From the NCBI GenBank assembly GCA_029945375.1, contig JAQOTE010000017.1, positions 62,001 through 126,000 of the forward strand: a stretch of DNA of 64,000 bases, read 5' to 3'. The notes beneath the pieces were generated by a model that saw only the letters and a program-made list of their open reading frames with translations, made no database searches and was not told where the DNA came from. The translations under genes and the position numbers were made by a program. Origin of the DNA: Agaricus subrufescens (lineage: Eukaryota; Basidiomycota; Agaricomycetes; Agaricales; Agaricaceae). Of the stretch, positions 20,250-31,473 are shown one piece after another (the stretch's first letter is position 1; each line of letters begins with the position of its first letter).

Positions 20250-22811
20250 AAAGCCTCGGTTGGAGTTGCCAAGAATTCTCATACAGCGAACTGCAGAGAG
20301 TGATTTGGTGGCGTAGTATTTGACATGCTCTCGAAAGTTGAGGTTATGGTCGAAGCAGATGCCGAGGTATCTCCACACCATTTTGGGAATGAGTGGGGAG
20401 GTGGAAGTGAATGGTTCGAATCCCAGGTCAATGGAGGGATTCGGGGAGTCCTTTTTGCTGGCGGATTCAGCAAAGTTGAGTAATTCCGTCTTTGTATGTT
20501 CCATGACAAGACCGAAGTCGTTGAGAATGGAAGTGATTTGGGCATAAGCCTCTTTTAGAGTTACATGTACCGATTCGTAACAATCCCCCGATGCAACAAG
20601 AAGTCTGTCATCAACAAAGGAGAGAATGGCAGTCAAAGGAGAAGGAGAAGAAAAGGAATCAACCTCATCTCGAATGTTAACCCATCTGTCCAAAAGATGA
20701 AATACAGGCACGATATACAAAGCAGAAAGGATTGGGGAAAGCGCTGAACCTTGTCCTACACCTACGTTACTGTCAAATAGCGGAGATGTTTCGTTTTTTA
20801 TGGAGTATTGTGTTTTTCTGTCGACTAAATAATCAGAAAAGAAATTACATATCTTGTTCGCAAAACCAAAATGTCTAAGAATTTTAAGTAGAGCGTTATG
20901 ATTAAGAGAAGGAAAAAATTGGGCAACGTCGAAAGCAATAACGGACGTGACCTTTTTGTGGGCCCATCCCGATCGAACATGATGGGTGAGGGCTACGGCA
21001 GCATCTTCGACAGATCGTTGTATGATACCGCCGGTCTGGCATGGGTGGATGGCGCAGGTGGCTACTCCCTCGAACTGGAGTCTCCTAGCAATCATTTTCT
21101 CGATGAGTTTCCCCATCGTGTTGAGGAGTATGATGGGCCTGAAGGACTTGGCCCGATCATACGAAGGTTTACCCGGTTTCGGTATGACTACTGAAACTGA
21201 GTTTTTGAAGTGTTTTGGCCATTTACCTAGTTCAATACAGAGGTTAGCTATGGTGGTCATCAGAATGCATACTAGTTTGCTGTACGCCAACTGCTTCCAT
21301 ACTCTCCAGGTCACATGGTCAGGACCCGGAGTGGTGTTCTTTGCGCAGTTCTTGAGGGCGTTGCGAAATTCTTGAATCGAGAAGACGGACCACGTCCTCT
21401 CGTCGAACATTCCAATTTCCTCAACCATTCTGTCAAGGTTAGTGGTTTGGTTACTCGCTGAGTTGTATGTAGCATGAAGAGTGTTGAAAAGCGAGTCCTC
21501 GTCGAGACACGGTTTACCTTCATTGTCCAAGATTGCTTCTACAGCCTCCATCTTGCGTTCTCTTGCCCAGGGCATGAGGTCCCATGGTCTTCTGTTGTCA
21601 GTGGCAATCTCTTCGATCCTTTTGTCGAAGTGTTTCCTTTTTGCTGCTCGTATAGTGTGTTTGAGTTCCGTGCGAGCTTTGAGGTTCTTGCGTCCGTTGA
21701 TGCGTTTGCTATATTCCTTGTACACCTTTTTGCAATCCTCGTTCCACCATTTCTTGCCATGGCGGCTGAGTTTGCTTTCGCTCGCATTCGCTTTCCAGGC
21801 TTCGTCGAATATTGCTGCGATTTGTTCAAGTACCTCCTCTAGTTCCTCTTTGGTGCGGATAGTACTGATTTTGACGCTGCCGAGTTTGGCCGTGACCGTT
21901 TTGATGTAGTCCTCTTCTTCCTCAGATCCCTCATCAATTCTCTCTTTTCCTTTACCCTCGCTTCCTGCTTTGGCGAATGGGACTGAGATGGATAGGGGCC
22001 GATGATCTGACCCCCATCTTTCTGTTGGATTAGTGTGAATCTCATACGTGAACTCTTTATTATTGATAAGGTCTGCCAAAGCGAAGACCAGATCGAGGAC
22101 CGATGCCCTATTTTCGGGATTGTCGGGGATACGAGTTGCTTCACCTCCATTAGAGGGTGGCATGTAACTGAGCTCGAGGTCATTAAGAACCTCCTTGAGT
22201 CTCATGTATGGAGACATGGGTCGGTACTGTGATGCCGCCCCCTCGTCCCATTCACGATCTTGGATATTAAAGTCGCCGGAGCATAGAGAAATTTTTGGAA
22301 TACTTTCACTTGCCGAGGAGATTGCACGGATGGCGGATTGTGTTTCTCTGTCGTTGTACACATTGAGGATATTGAATTCCTCTGGGATTCCCATTTGGGG
22401 GGTCTTGAGCTTGAACGTTATGAGTGATACGTCCCTGTGTTTGATGATGTCGGATCGAAGGATGGGTTTGAAGACATTCATGCGTTTGTTGATGTAGGTG
22501 AGGACTCTTGGGTGTTCTCGCGTAGCGTCTGTGTTGGTGAATGCCTCCGTGAAGGCTGTCCATGATGGGTGGAGGGGCGGGCCGTAGGCCATGTCCCCTT
22601 CCTTATTAGTAGTAGATGGTTGGGTGCAGACGCCCTTCCATCCCGGCTCCTGGAACATAATGATGTCCATGTAGCCAGCCATTTTGTCGAGGACCACCGA
22701 AGTGGCCTCCCAACTTTTGCGAACATTAAAGGAAAGAATAGAAATATTACTTAACGAGTGAGATGCGGGTTTTCGACTTCCGCTAAAAAGAGAGTGGTCG
22801 TCGCTATTCAT
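20250..22811 (-). CDS. LINE ORF2 endonuclease-reverse transcriptase, intact but C-terminally truncated
   Basis: About 853 open codons starting MNSDDHSLFSGSRKP. APE endonuclease motifs: SFNVRKSWEAT, FQEPGWKG, CSGDFNIQDREWDEG and RWGSDHRPLSI, the last carrying the catalytic SDH. RT motifs: KPGKPSYDRAKSFRPIILLN, AFDVAQFFPSLNH, GVGQGSALSPILSALYI and FVDDRLLVASG. Translation would continue a few codons into foreign DNA. The ATG at 22809-22811 overlaps the ORF1 stop TAA (22811-22813) as TAATG, an arrangement known from SART1-type LINEs to allow termination-reinitiation. The missing C-terminal third and 3' UTR make self-mobilisation unlikely. Confidence 0.9.
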
Positions 22812-25036
22812 TAAGTGGATGACGACGGAACTTCGATGATCTGAGAAGGCAGGACCTCCAAAGCCTGTGTGATGTTAGCCTTGTGCTTATTGCGCTTAGC
22901 ATTCTCCATGTTGTTGTCAGCAATGCGGCGTTGAGCATGCCATGATTCATTGTTTTGGTGTCGTTTATAGACACAGTTAGAGTGATAAGCGGGGTGGGCA
23001 CCACCGCAATTGACACATTTGGGGGCATGGGTACACGTACCTGTCCACTCCAGCTTTTTCCTGAGTTCTCCACAACAAGGCGCGAAGACATCGTGATTTT
23101 CGGTGTCATGGGGTTGGTAACACCTGGCGCATTTCTTGTGATTGATGCGGCATCGGGACGTACCATGGTTCCATCGCCAACAGTTTTGACACTGTGGGAT
23201 GAACTCACGCTGGCGAGCGTACGCTAGTTTAATTAGTCTGCCTCGTATGTGATATACCTTGTTGACGAGGTGCTTAGTCATGATGCCCGATTTGGAATCC
23301 CAGACATCTAAGAAAACTACTGCTTTGTCGTTCGAGCCTTTGCATTTGACAACAGTGGGTGGAGTCTTGGCTTCGAGGTCGTTGAATTGCGTCACCGACT
23401 TCATGCCTTCGAGTACCTGTGCACTGGTTAATACGTCCTCTGGTCTCCTGTTGTGCACATTAGTCCAATAGTTGAAGCCCATCATGATGAGATGGGCGAC
23501 GGATTGAGGGGCCTGTGGGTCTGGCGCCTCCGGGGTAAGATCTTGGCCAAGGGCCTTGTAAAGGGCCTCCTTGACGTTAGTGAAACCCTGTTTGGAAGGA
23601 ACAAGGTTGAGATAAAAGTGAACGACCGTCTTGAAGAGACGGCCATTTTGGACGTGCAATTGAGAAGAGATTGAGATAAGATACCTGTTCATCTTATCTA
23701 CGATGATTCCCATATCTTTGAATCGTTCTGGCTGAACAATATGGGTGAAGCCGAATTGGGCGGACTTCCGATTGAGTCCACCCGAGATACCATGAGCAGC
23801 CTGTTGGGCCAGAGTCGGCTTGCGTCCTTTAGACACCGACTCAGATGATCCAGCCGAAGCCGTAGAGTTTGTCGGTGTGTACACCAACGGAGCACAGATT
23901 GCCATCGCTTCCTGGACGCTCATTTCCAGGAAGGACTTCTTAAGTTCAACAGCCCACTGAATGGCCTGGGAAGGCATGTTTGGGGCGACATTGGGGGCAG
24001 TAACGGTCGGCTTTTTGAGAACTGAAGCGTAAAAAGTCGGTTTAGGTGCAGGGGGAGGGGGAGCACGTGATTGGTTCGCTATCCATTGAGCAGCGTTTTG
24101 CTTGCGGGTGGCGATTGCGGCAGGCTTAGAGTGGAGAGGAATGGGAGGGGGAACGGCCTGTCCTTGGAGCGGCTCTTCCAATTGGATGTAGAGCTCACGG
24201 GTGTTAGAAGGACCAGCCGAGGGCTGGGTCTTACCTTTAGTAGGAGCCGCTTTCTTTGCGGCAATTGAACGAACTTGTTGGCCTTGGTAAGGCCGCGATG
24301 GGTGATGGGTTTGGGAGCCGGGGCTGAACTGGGGTGGGAGGGGGAGGGGGTGCCTTGCCCTTACCTTTGGCAGCGGCGGGGATACGGGCTGGGGATGGTG
24401 CTGGTGTGGGATCAATTTCCATTGGGGCGGCAGTACTTGGAGCCGGGGCCCAGACTTGTTGAGCGGGGAGCAGCTGGACAGGGGTGGTGTGCATGGGGAG
24501 GAACACCTTCTTGGTTTCATCGTCCATATCGTGAATGTATTTGCTCAACGGATGGTTGAGCGAGCCTTTGTTTTGAACCTTGACATGGGCCCAGTCCGTG
24601 CCGAGGACCGCCCCGAAAGCGTTACAGATGAGTTCTGCTACAACACTAGGGTTGGAGCAATTGTTGGGTGCCATTTTGAGAAGTGGTCCAAAGACGTCAA
24701 ATAGCTTCTTCTCGAGGTCGGCAAGTTCGTCCGGATAGAAGTGAATCTTCTTTCCGTCGTCTCCTATAAATGCGGGTGAAGATGGTCTTTCCTCCATCTC
24801 CGGAATTTCATTGACGCGTTTCTTTGCCGCTTCAATGTTTAGGTAATATTGAGTGGCAGTTATCGTGTTGCCACCAATGACATTGTCTAGCGAGGTTTCC
24901 CGCTCTTTCTCTTGTGCCCGAAGGGCGTTGAGCTGCGCCTCAGTCGTTTTGACTATTCTAGGCGTCGTCGGCGTTTTGTCAAGGTCCAGGACCGGGCCTC
25001 GAGAAGGGGGTGTAATTTGCCGGGTCGTAAGAGCGA
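22811..25036 (-). pseudogene. LINE ORF1 Gag-like protein, frameshifted, N-terminus missing
   Basis: The knuckle-containing C-terminal half is open from about 24240 to the TAA at 22811-22813. It has VVFLDVWDSKSG, KVYHIRGRLIKLAYARQ, CQNCWRWNHGTSRC, CARCYQPHDTENH and CVNCGGAHPAYHSNC, then a basic tail ending EVPSSST. The N-terminal half is in another frame (MEERPSSPAFIGDDGKKIHF, 24797 leftward), with the shift near 24240-24300. A short extra segment (GPSNTRELYIQLEEP) is absent from the copy at 14835-17753. This copy shows that ORF1 normally ends at the ORF2 start. Confidence 0.85.
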
Positions 25037-25261
25037 GGGGTAGCTAGCACTTTATTGATAATTATTGGGTGTATCCAAAGATGCAATCTTCATAATTCCT
25101 GATAACCTTTCATTATCATAACTATCCAACCACTCTTCCCATAATATCTTCATTCATTATATATCCTTCCCATGGATTTCTTCATTCATTGCATATCTTC
25201 ATAACTATTTCTTCATTGTTTCAATAGACTTCTTCATTCATTGCATATCTTCATAACCATT

Positions 25262-25441
25262 TTCATTTCATTACCCATCATTTTCCCCATCATTCTGGCC
25301 ATCAACAGGCAATCAGGCCATCAAAAGCTAATCTAGGCATCAATCTTGTTTATCAATACATCATTTCTGCCATCACCATCACTCCTCCCATCAACAATCC
25401 CATCAGTGATTCCATCAACAATCCCATCAGTCCCATCAGAG
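25262..25441. repeat. Degenerate CCATCA repeat
   Basis: About a dozen CCATCA, GCATCA or CAATCA hexamers occur in 180 bp, including CCCATCAACAATCCCATCAG repeated nearly exactly around 25396-25436. It looks like an eroded microsatellite. Confidence 0.7.
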
Positions 25442-25599
25442 TGGTAGTGCAATAAATGGTTGCTCAATTGCTGGTCATTGGCTGGCTCAATTGTTATGAA
25501 ACTTGAAATATACTTTAATATACATAATATGTATATATTTATGCAGTATTATGTGGTACTGAGCAGCATATTGCCTGATATGGCAGCGCTTTTCCTGGG

Positions 25600-26043
25600 C
25601 ACAAAAAGGACTACTGTGAGCGCATTTTTGGGTTCCTGCAAATAAAATGCACATTGATAGAGAGCCCTTGTTAAGGGCTTTCCAAACGAATGTACTCGCG
25701 CAATATTAGGTTAAGAGATGGGAAAGATATGAGCTACTTAAATTCTTGGTACAGAAGGAGCTGTTGTGGGTGCAGTTTCTGGCTGTTCTGGACAAGATGT
25801 ATATGGAGACAGAGCTATGCAAAAGGGCTTTCCAACCAATGTAGTTTTGCACCTTTTCAAGAGGAAATAGGGGAGATATGATTCAATTACACTTTGATGA
25901 CAAAAGGGCTGCAGTGAGCACATCCGCGGACTAGTATGCATGAAATGCATATCATTAGAAAGCCCTTTTGAAGGGCTTTCCAACGAGTATAGTCTCATAG
26001 AATTCCAATAAGAAATGGGAAAGATATTATCAAATTACAACCT
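25600..26043. repeat. Three tandem copies of a diverged 149-bp unit
   Basis: The landmark AAGGGCTTTCCAA recurs at 25673, 25823 and 25971. In units 1 and 3 it follows an inverted AAGCCCTT or AGCCCTT, making an AAGCCCTTTTGAAGGGCTT-type hairpin. Each unit opens with a GACTACTGTGAGC-like segment and ends with GGGAAAGATAT or GGGGAGATAT. Not coding. Confidence 0.75.
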
Positions 26044-26461
26044 GGGTAGAAACAGACAGAGACTGCTTTGTAGCAAGCTAGATATTGCGTAGAATGCCAC
26101 TATACATTGTAGGGAATTACTTTACATTGCTATCTAGCTAGTCCAAGTAACAGCTTGTAAATTGAGCAGGAGAATAATGCTCTAGAAACTAAACAATAAT
26201 TCGCATTTTCAGGGTACAAAATACAGTTTACCCATACATCTCTTCTATAATATCTGCTAACAAAAGCATGGAGTGGTAGCTATTGACTATCCCTATTGAA
26301 TACAAAAGATCCCTTGTCAATTGAGCAACAATTGGGGAAGATAAACCTAAAAAAGCGTTCAAAGAGAGTAAGTGCATGAAATAAAGCAAAGAATTAATAC
26401 CATATACATGTACTATTCATGTCTAAGTTGCTTTTTACATGTATCTCCCTCATTTCTGGCT

Positions 26462-27406
26462 CAGGGGGGCAGAGAGCGAAGGGGAAGAGGTAGGGGAGGG
26501 AGCACTTGCATTTCCAGCAAATTCTCGAACTCTCTGCGCTTTTTCGGCACCAGGAGTCGAGCTAGAGCTTCCGGAAGCGGTGGGGGAGTCATTGGAGCTG
26601 TCCTGGGCCTTGTTGGCCTTGTTTCCTCGAGTTCTGGGCTTCTGAGCGTCCTCCTGAGCGCATTTCTTCGCTTTTTCGAACGTCCAGCAGTTAGCCACCT
26701 TGTGACCAGTCCTCCCACAGAAATCGCAGGTCTCTGACGCGTTTTTGAAGCCAGAACGCGCTGCTAGGGCCTGGGAGCCTCCCAAGGTGTCCTGAGCACG
26801 TTTCCTTCGCTGGATATCCTCAGTAACAAAGGCCTGATGGATTGTGGTCTTGTCCAGCTTGTCCATAAACAGGAGAGACAATGTAAAGGCCGAAAACTCG
26901 TCTGGGAGCGCCCTAATGAGTGCCATAGAGGCCAGCTCATCATCCAGCTGGTCTAAAGTGAATTTCTCCGGTCTAAGCTCCTTCAGACGACGTTTGCAGC
27001 CCTCTACATGGTTTATAAGTGACTGGAGGGACTCCTCCTCGAGTTTACGGATGCTAAACAGCTCATCATAGGCATTGAATCGCATTCCAGCCTTCTTCTG
27101 ACGATGTACAGCCTCCAGAGCAGCCCACATCTTGATTGGATCGTCCTGGATGCCTGCAAAATGCACCCTTTGGTCTTCTTCAACCATAAGATAGAGCCAG
27201 CCAGCTGCCTTGTCGAGTTTGTCCTCCCAGAGTGACTGGGAAGCAAAATCCTGGGGAGTAGGGGAAGAGGGAATGGAGGGAGGACTTTGTTTGCCTGAAA
27301 CAAGTCTCCATAGGCCAGAGGCACGTAGCCAGGCCTCCATCTCGCCGGACCACGTGGCATAGTTCTCCCCATTGAGCTTAATGAACGCTGGTGAACCCGA
27401 AGCCAT
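26462..27406 (-). CDS. gag: Copia A Gag, intact frame, C-terminally truncated
   Basis: About 315 codons from MASGSPAFIKLNGENYATWS. This is a UBN2/copia-type Gag (AGWLYLMVEEDQRVHFAGI, LPDEFSAFTLSLL), followed by the CCHC knuckle CDFCGRTGHKVANC and a Ser/Pro linker reaching SPSLSAPL. The protease motif that should follow is replaced by the spacer at 26461. The ATG is fixed by the same start in other copies, and a 5' leader, primer site and LTR follow upstream. No nonsense mutations, so this fragment is relatively young. Confidence 0.85.
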
Positions 27407-27527
27407 ACAAGGAAAATTGCGGGCAGGGGAAGCGAAATAGTTTGAGGGAGGAGGGATGAGAGAGAGTAGGAGTTGAGTTGATGATGGTTGAAGAATGAAA
27501 AATCGATTTGTAGGTCGTTAGAAGCCG

Positions 27528-27539
27528 GGGCCCATAACC
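27528..27539 (-). other. Primer-binding site (half tRNA-iMet type)
   Basis: GGGCCCATAACC, the reverse complement of GGTTATGGGCCC, directly adjoins the LTR at 27540. It serves the minus-strand copia A element whose gag lies at 26462-27406. Confidence 0.8.
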
Positions 27540-27856
27540 TGTTGGAAGTAGAACATAGAGTTCGCAGTGGCAATCCTAACGACGCTAGTATCGAGCGGAT
27601 CGGATAAGAAATGAGCTAGTATTAGCACAGTTAATCTGTGGACAAGTCTAAGAAGCTATAACAACAATACAAAGAGATTGCTCACCTGTGGACAAGTCTA
27701 AGAAGCTAAAGACTTCTAAGTCGTCCACAGGCAAGTTCAACATGCGCTGACTAATCTATCACGTGAGCAGAAGCGTCCGCTGTACTCTAAGTTGAGATAT
27801 ACTCAAAACAAATTAACCAGTCACTCTAACAACTGAATGCTTGGGGCATTCTAACA
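27540..27856 (-). repeat. Copia family A 5' LTR (complete)
   Basis: A 317-bp minus-strand LTR, TGTTAGAATGCCCCAAGCATT...CTACTTCCAACA when read on its own strand. It contains two direct CTGTGGACAAGT copies plus an inverted one that makes a long hairpin. The outer side joins a LINE ORF2 fragment. Confidence 0.9.
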
Positions 27857-28318
27857 CAAACGAGTCCAGACACCGATCCGAATACAAGTACACTAGAGAG
27901 AGTGAAAGCGAGAAAAGGAAATGGTGAAAGATATAGCTGCATAGAAAAACTACAAAGCAATTGAAATAAAACTTATCGTTTTTGGCTTTAACAACCTCTC
28001 CTGTCGCCTCCAACGATCCCAGCGTCATCTTTTCAAAATCAAAGCCGGCCCATTCGTCAGCTTCGAAGCAATTTTGATATAAGGAATCTTCGGTCTCATG
28101 CCAGAAAATAGGACCTGTATCAAGGATAGGAAGTTTGCGTTTACTCCTATCCTTGTTATCTTCGCCTCGGCTATACACCTCCTCACAGTAGGCCGGCCAG
28201 CTCAACTCTGATATGTGCGATTGTTCCAGTGGTTCAAAAGTAACGGCGCTTGGGTTGTCCATAAGGAATAGGATGAGACCGCGGATGGTGCCAATTCCAT
28301 CTATTGAATAGTGATTTT
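27857..28318 (-). pseudogene. LINE ORF2 C-terminal fragment
   Basis: A 462-bp piece matching about 10107-10567 of the long LINE: YSIDGIGTIRGLILFLMDNP, LSWPAYCEEVYSRGEDNKDR, PIFWHETEDSLYQNCFEADEW. No A tail, start or target duplication remains. It is joined on both sides to copia sequence, so it is a recombination relic. Confidence 0.85.
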
Positions 28319-28754
28319 CCCCTTCGCTCTCTGCCCCCCTGCAGCTCGATGCTGACTTCCACTGGCTTGTAGATACAGGGGCCACTTCTCATAGGACCCC
28401 CACAAGCATTGGTTCAAAACCTACTCCCCCCATCACATTCCCATTCGCTTAGCTGATAATTCAGTTGTCTACTCTGCTGGGGTGGGGTCTGTGGTCTTTG
28501 TTTTAGTTTTGATGCGGAAAGGTGGCTAGAGCGGTCGAGTTTACTAGGGTTTTACATGTTCCTGCACTCCACAGTAATCTGCTGTCTTGTCTATACCTTG
28601 CACAGCACAAGAACTTTATTATCACAATTTCTGCTGGCTCTATGGCCTTCTGCTGCAAGGAGACGACACTTTTCACCGCTACAATCCACCCTAACAACTC
28701 TGCTGAGCTAGATGGCTCAACTCTCACCTCAGAGGCCGCTTTTTCGGTCTCTAC
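28319..28754 (+). pseudogene. Copia A gag-pol junction fragment
   Basis: Plus-strand piece covering the Gag end and protease (LVDTGATSHRT, altered from LADTGATSHM by substitutions) and on to STLTSEAAFSVST before the integrase. A small deletion near 28405 and a change around 28500-28520 break the frame. It is cut on the right by a minus-strand LTR A at 28755. Confidence 0.8.
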
Positions 28755-29006
28755 TGTTGGAATGAGAACATAGAGTTCGCAGTGGCGATCCTAACAATGC
28801 TAGTATCGAGTGGATCAGATGAGAAATGAGCTAGTATTAGCACAGTTAATCTGTGGACAAGTATAAGAAGCTATAACAACAATACAGAGAGATTGCTCAC
28901 CTGTGGACAAGTATAAGAAGCTAAAGACTTCTAAGTCGTCCACAGGCAAGTTCAACATGCACTGACTAATCTATCACATGAGCGGAAGCGTCCGCTGTAC
29001 TCTAAG
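28755..29006 (-). repeat. Copia family A LTR, partial
   Basis: The 3' 252 bp (on its own strand) of a minus-strand LTR. The first 60 or so bases, polypurine tract and pol end are missing: the LTR interior (ACTCTAAG) is fused directly to the RNase H coding region (GGGGGCACTTGCTGATCAG). Confidence 0.85.
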
Positions 29007-31213
29007 GGGGCACTTGCTGATCAGTAGAAACATAGAGGGGATCAATGATTCCTTCTTCTACAGCCTCCCAGAGCCAGTAGAACCGAAGATCCAGGTGTTT
29101 CATGTGCCCGTGGTGTTCAGGATTCTTTGCCACACTGATTCCAGACTTGTTATCAACAAATAAAGTCGAAGCAAGTGTCTGGGGGTAGCCAAACTCGCTG
29201 AGAATGTTCCTGGTCCACTTGATCTCCTTTCCAGCCTCAACAGCAGCCACAAACTCAGCCTCAGTGCTCAAGAGAGTCACAAAGGGCTGATGCTTTGAGG
29301 ACCAGCCCACAGCAGCACCAGAGACAATGGTCACATATCCACCTGTAGCTCGACCTGTGGCCTTGCAGCCGCCGTGAGAGGCATCGGAATAGGTGGTAAA
29401 CAGTTCCCCAGAGTCACCACCTCTGTAGACGAGCTGGTAGTGCAGGGTGCCCTTCAAATAGCAAAGTAAATGCTTCACTGCAAGCCAATGGGCAGGAGCT
29501 GGGTTATGATTGAATCTCCCAAGGTAGGAGACTGCATAGGCAATGTCGGGACGAGTCATGGTGGCCAGATACTGCAGGGCACCTACAGCAGAGAGATAAG
29601 GAACTGACTTCATCTCAGCCTGCTCCTCAAGAGAGGGCACAATGTCGGAGAGCTCAGAGCCAGGTGGAAGTGGGGTGGAAAGGGAGTTGGAATCATCCAT
29701 ATGGAATCGTTCTAGCAGCTCCTTGATGTAGTGCTCTTGTGAGAGTGAAATGGTGCACTTAGAACGGTCCTGCTTCACCTGAATACCCAGTAGCAGAGTG
29801 GTAGACCCGAGATCTCGCAGTTTGAAGTGGCTAGACAGCTCAGAGACAGCAGCAGAGACAGCAGAATCACTTTTAGACACCAGAGTTATATCATCAATGA
29901 AGACAGGCACTATGACCTTGATGTCTCCCTTGGAATAAATGTAGATAGAGTTGTCGGAGCGAAGTCTGGAGTAGCCAATACCCTCTAGGACACTTCTGAG
30001 CTTCTTGCTCCATTGCCTGGCAGCCTGCTTAAGGCCATAGAGCGATTTTCGGAGCCTGAAGACCATGTTAGGTCCCCCAGTGTGGTAGCCTTCTGGTTGT
30101 CTCATGTAGATCTCCTCTTCAAGTTCCCCATAGGTAAAGGCAGAAGAGATGTCAAGAGCGCATTTTGAAGCCTTCTCTTGCAGCTAAGGCTACAATGAGG
30201 CGCAGGGAGGCAGGGCGAAATGTAGGAGCAAAAACCTCGGTGTAATCGAAGCCAGGACGCTGTGAGAAGCCCTTAGCAACAAGGCGAGCCCTATAGCGCT
30301 CAATTGAGCCGTCGGCATGCCTTTTAACCTTGAATACCCATCCAGAGTTGACTACCTTCTTTCCAGGAGGCAAATCAACGAGTTCCCAGGTCCTGTTGGC
30401 CTCCAGATTGAAAATCTCGGTGTTACAAGCATCCTGCCAGTGAGAGCGGTCAGGGGACTGCATAGCCAGCCTGTAGGAGCGAGGATCCGCATTAGAAACT
30501 GCTCCAGCAAACTTTACATCACAGAAGTCACTGTCAACCAAAAAAGTGGCCTCCTCTTCGAGTTCTGGGTTGTCTCCAGGTAGGTCGATGTTTTTGACCC
30601 TCCACCACTCACCAGGGGGTCATCTAACTCAATTGGTGCGCCTAGGGACTCGTGGGGGCTCAGCAGGCACAGGAGCAGTTGGAGGAGTGACAGGGAGCGG
30701 TGCAGGAGGTTGTGGAGGCATTCTAGGTAGAGAGGGAGCAACAGGAGATGCAGGAGCGATCACAGGAGGTGCAGGAGCGATCACAGGAGCTTCAGGAGCA
30801 TTCTGAGGTACTTTAGGCTCTTCAGGAGGAATATCACTTGCAGGAGTTGAACTAGGCGGCAGAGACGGTGCAGGGAGAGGCCAGATACCACCCCCTTCAT
30901 CCTGGAGAGGTGGGAAGTCGAAATGCGACGAGGGGAGCGCTGGAGAGGGCTCTGAAGCGATAGGAGTCTCAGGAGAGCTGGGAGGGCCAGCAAATGAAGG
31001 GATAGCATCGAGTTGGGCTCTAGAAGTGCCAGGGAAGTACCTTTCATCGAATTCAGCCCTTTCAGAGATGATTGAACGCTTGGTGACTGGGTTATAGAAC
31101 TTCCAGCCCTTGTAGCCAGTGGGATAGCCTATGAAAACACATTTTTCATAGTGAGGCTGAAGAGAATTGCGTTTATCTCGCTGTATATGCACATAGGCAG
31201 TGCACCCCCATAC
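29007..31213 (-). pseudogene. pol: Copia A pol: integrase end, RT and RNase H, broken
   Basis: Contains the Pro-rich hinge after integrase and the RT (EVFAPTFRPASLRLIVALAA, VFIDDITLVSKS near 29900). RNase H follows (TYSDASHGGCKATG, LSTEAEFVAAVEAGKEIKW). A 4-bp deletion near 30152 shifts the frame. PRRTNRVRRPPG reads with stops at 30629 and just beyond because CGA codons have become TGA. The last 30 or so codons are lost at the LTR fusion. The 5' side is cut at 31213 by another element's LTR. Confidence 0.85.
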
Positions 31214-31473
31214 TGTTGGAACGTGAACGTAGAGTTCGCAGTGGCGATTCTAACGACGCTAGTATCGAGCGGATCGGATAAGAAATGAGCTAGTATTAGC
31301 ACAGTTAATCTGTGGACAAGTATAAGAAGCTGAACACTACAATACAAAGAGATTGCTCACCTGTGGACAAGTATAAGAAGCTAAAGACTTCTAAGTCGTC
31401 CACGGGCAAGTTCAACATGCGCTGACTAATCTATCACGTGAGCGGAGCCGTCCGCATTACTCTAAGTCGAGAT

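Larger units (their letters stand above)
20250..25036 (-). mobile_element. EN-RT LINE, truncated at both ends
   Basis: Second long LINE copy, closely related to 9912-17879. The left edge lies in ORF2 at the point equivalent to about 12156. The right edge lies in ORF1 at about TPPSRGPVLDLDKTPT. Neither A tail nor 5' end remains and no target duplication is visible. It lacks the MITE of the other copy and has fewer nonsense mutations. Confidence 0.85.
25037..26461. other. AT-rich spacer with repeats, no gene recognised
   Basis: I see no supported gene here. The left part is TTCATT-rich with a 28-bp direct repeat (25178-25205 and 25230-25257). A CCATCA-rich stretch follows, then a 149-bp tandem repeat and about 400 bp of unremarkable AT-rich DNA. 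It separates a truncated LINE from a truncated copia gag. It may be relict host DNA or an unrecognised element. Confidence 0.6.

Noticed and set aside
25178..25257. Spaced repeats in the TTCATT-rich region as a CRISPR array
   Set aside because: Only two copies, low complexity, and a eukaryotic context.
25460..25998. Short open frames of 61-86 codons in the AT-rich spacer
   Set aside because: They overlap the diverged 149-bp tandem repeat, lack codon bias or motifs, and are not conserved between repeat units.
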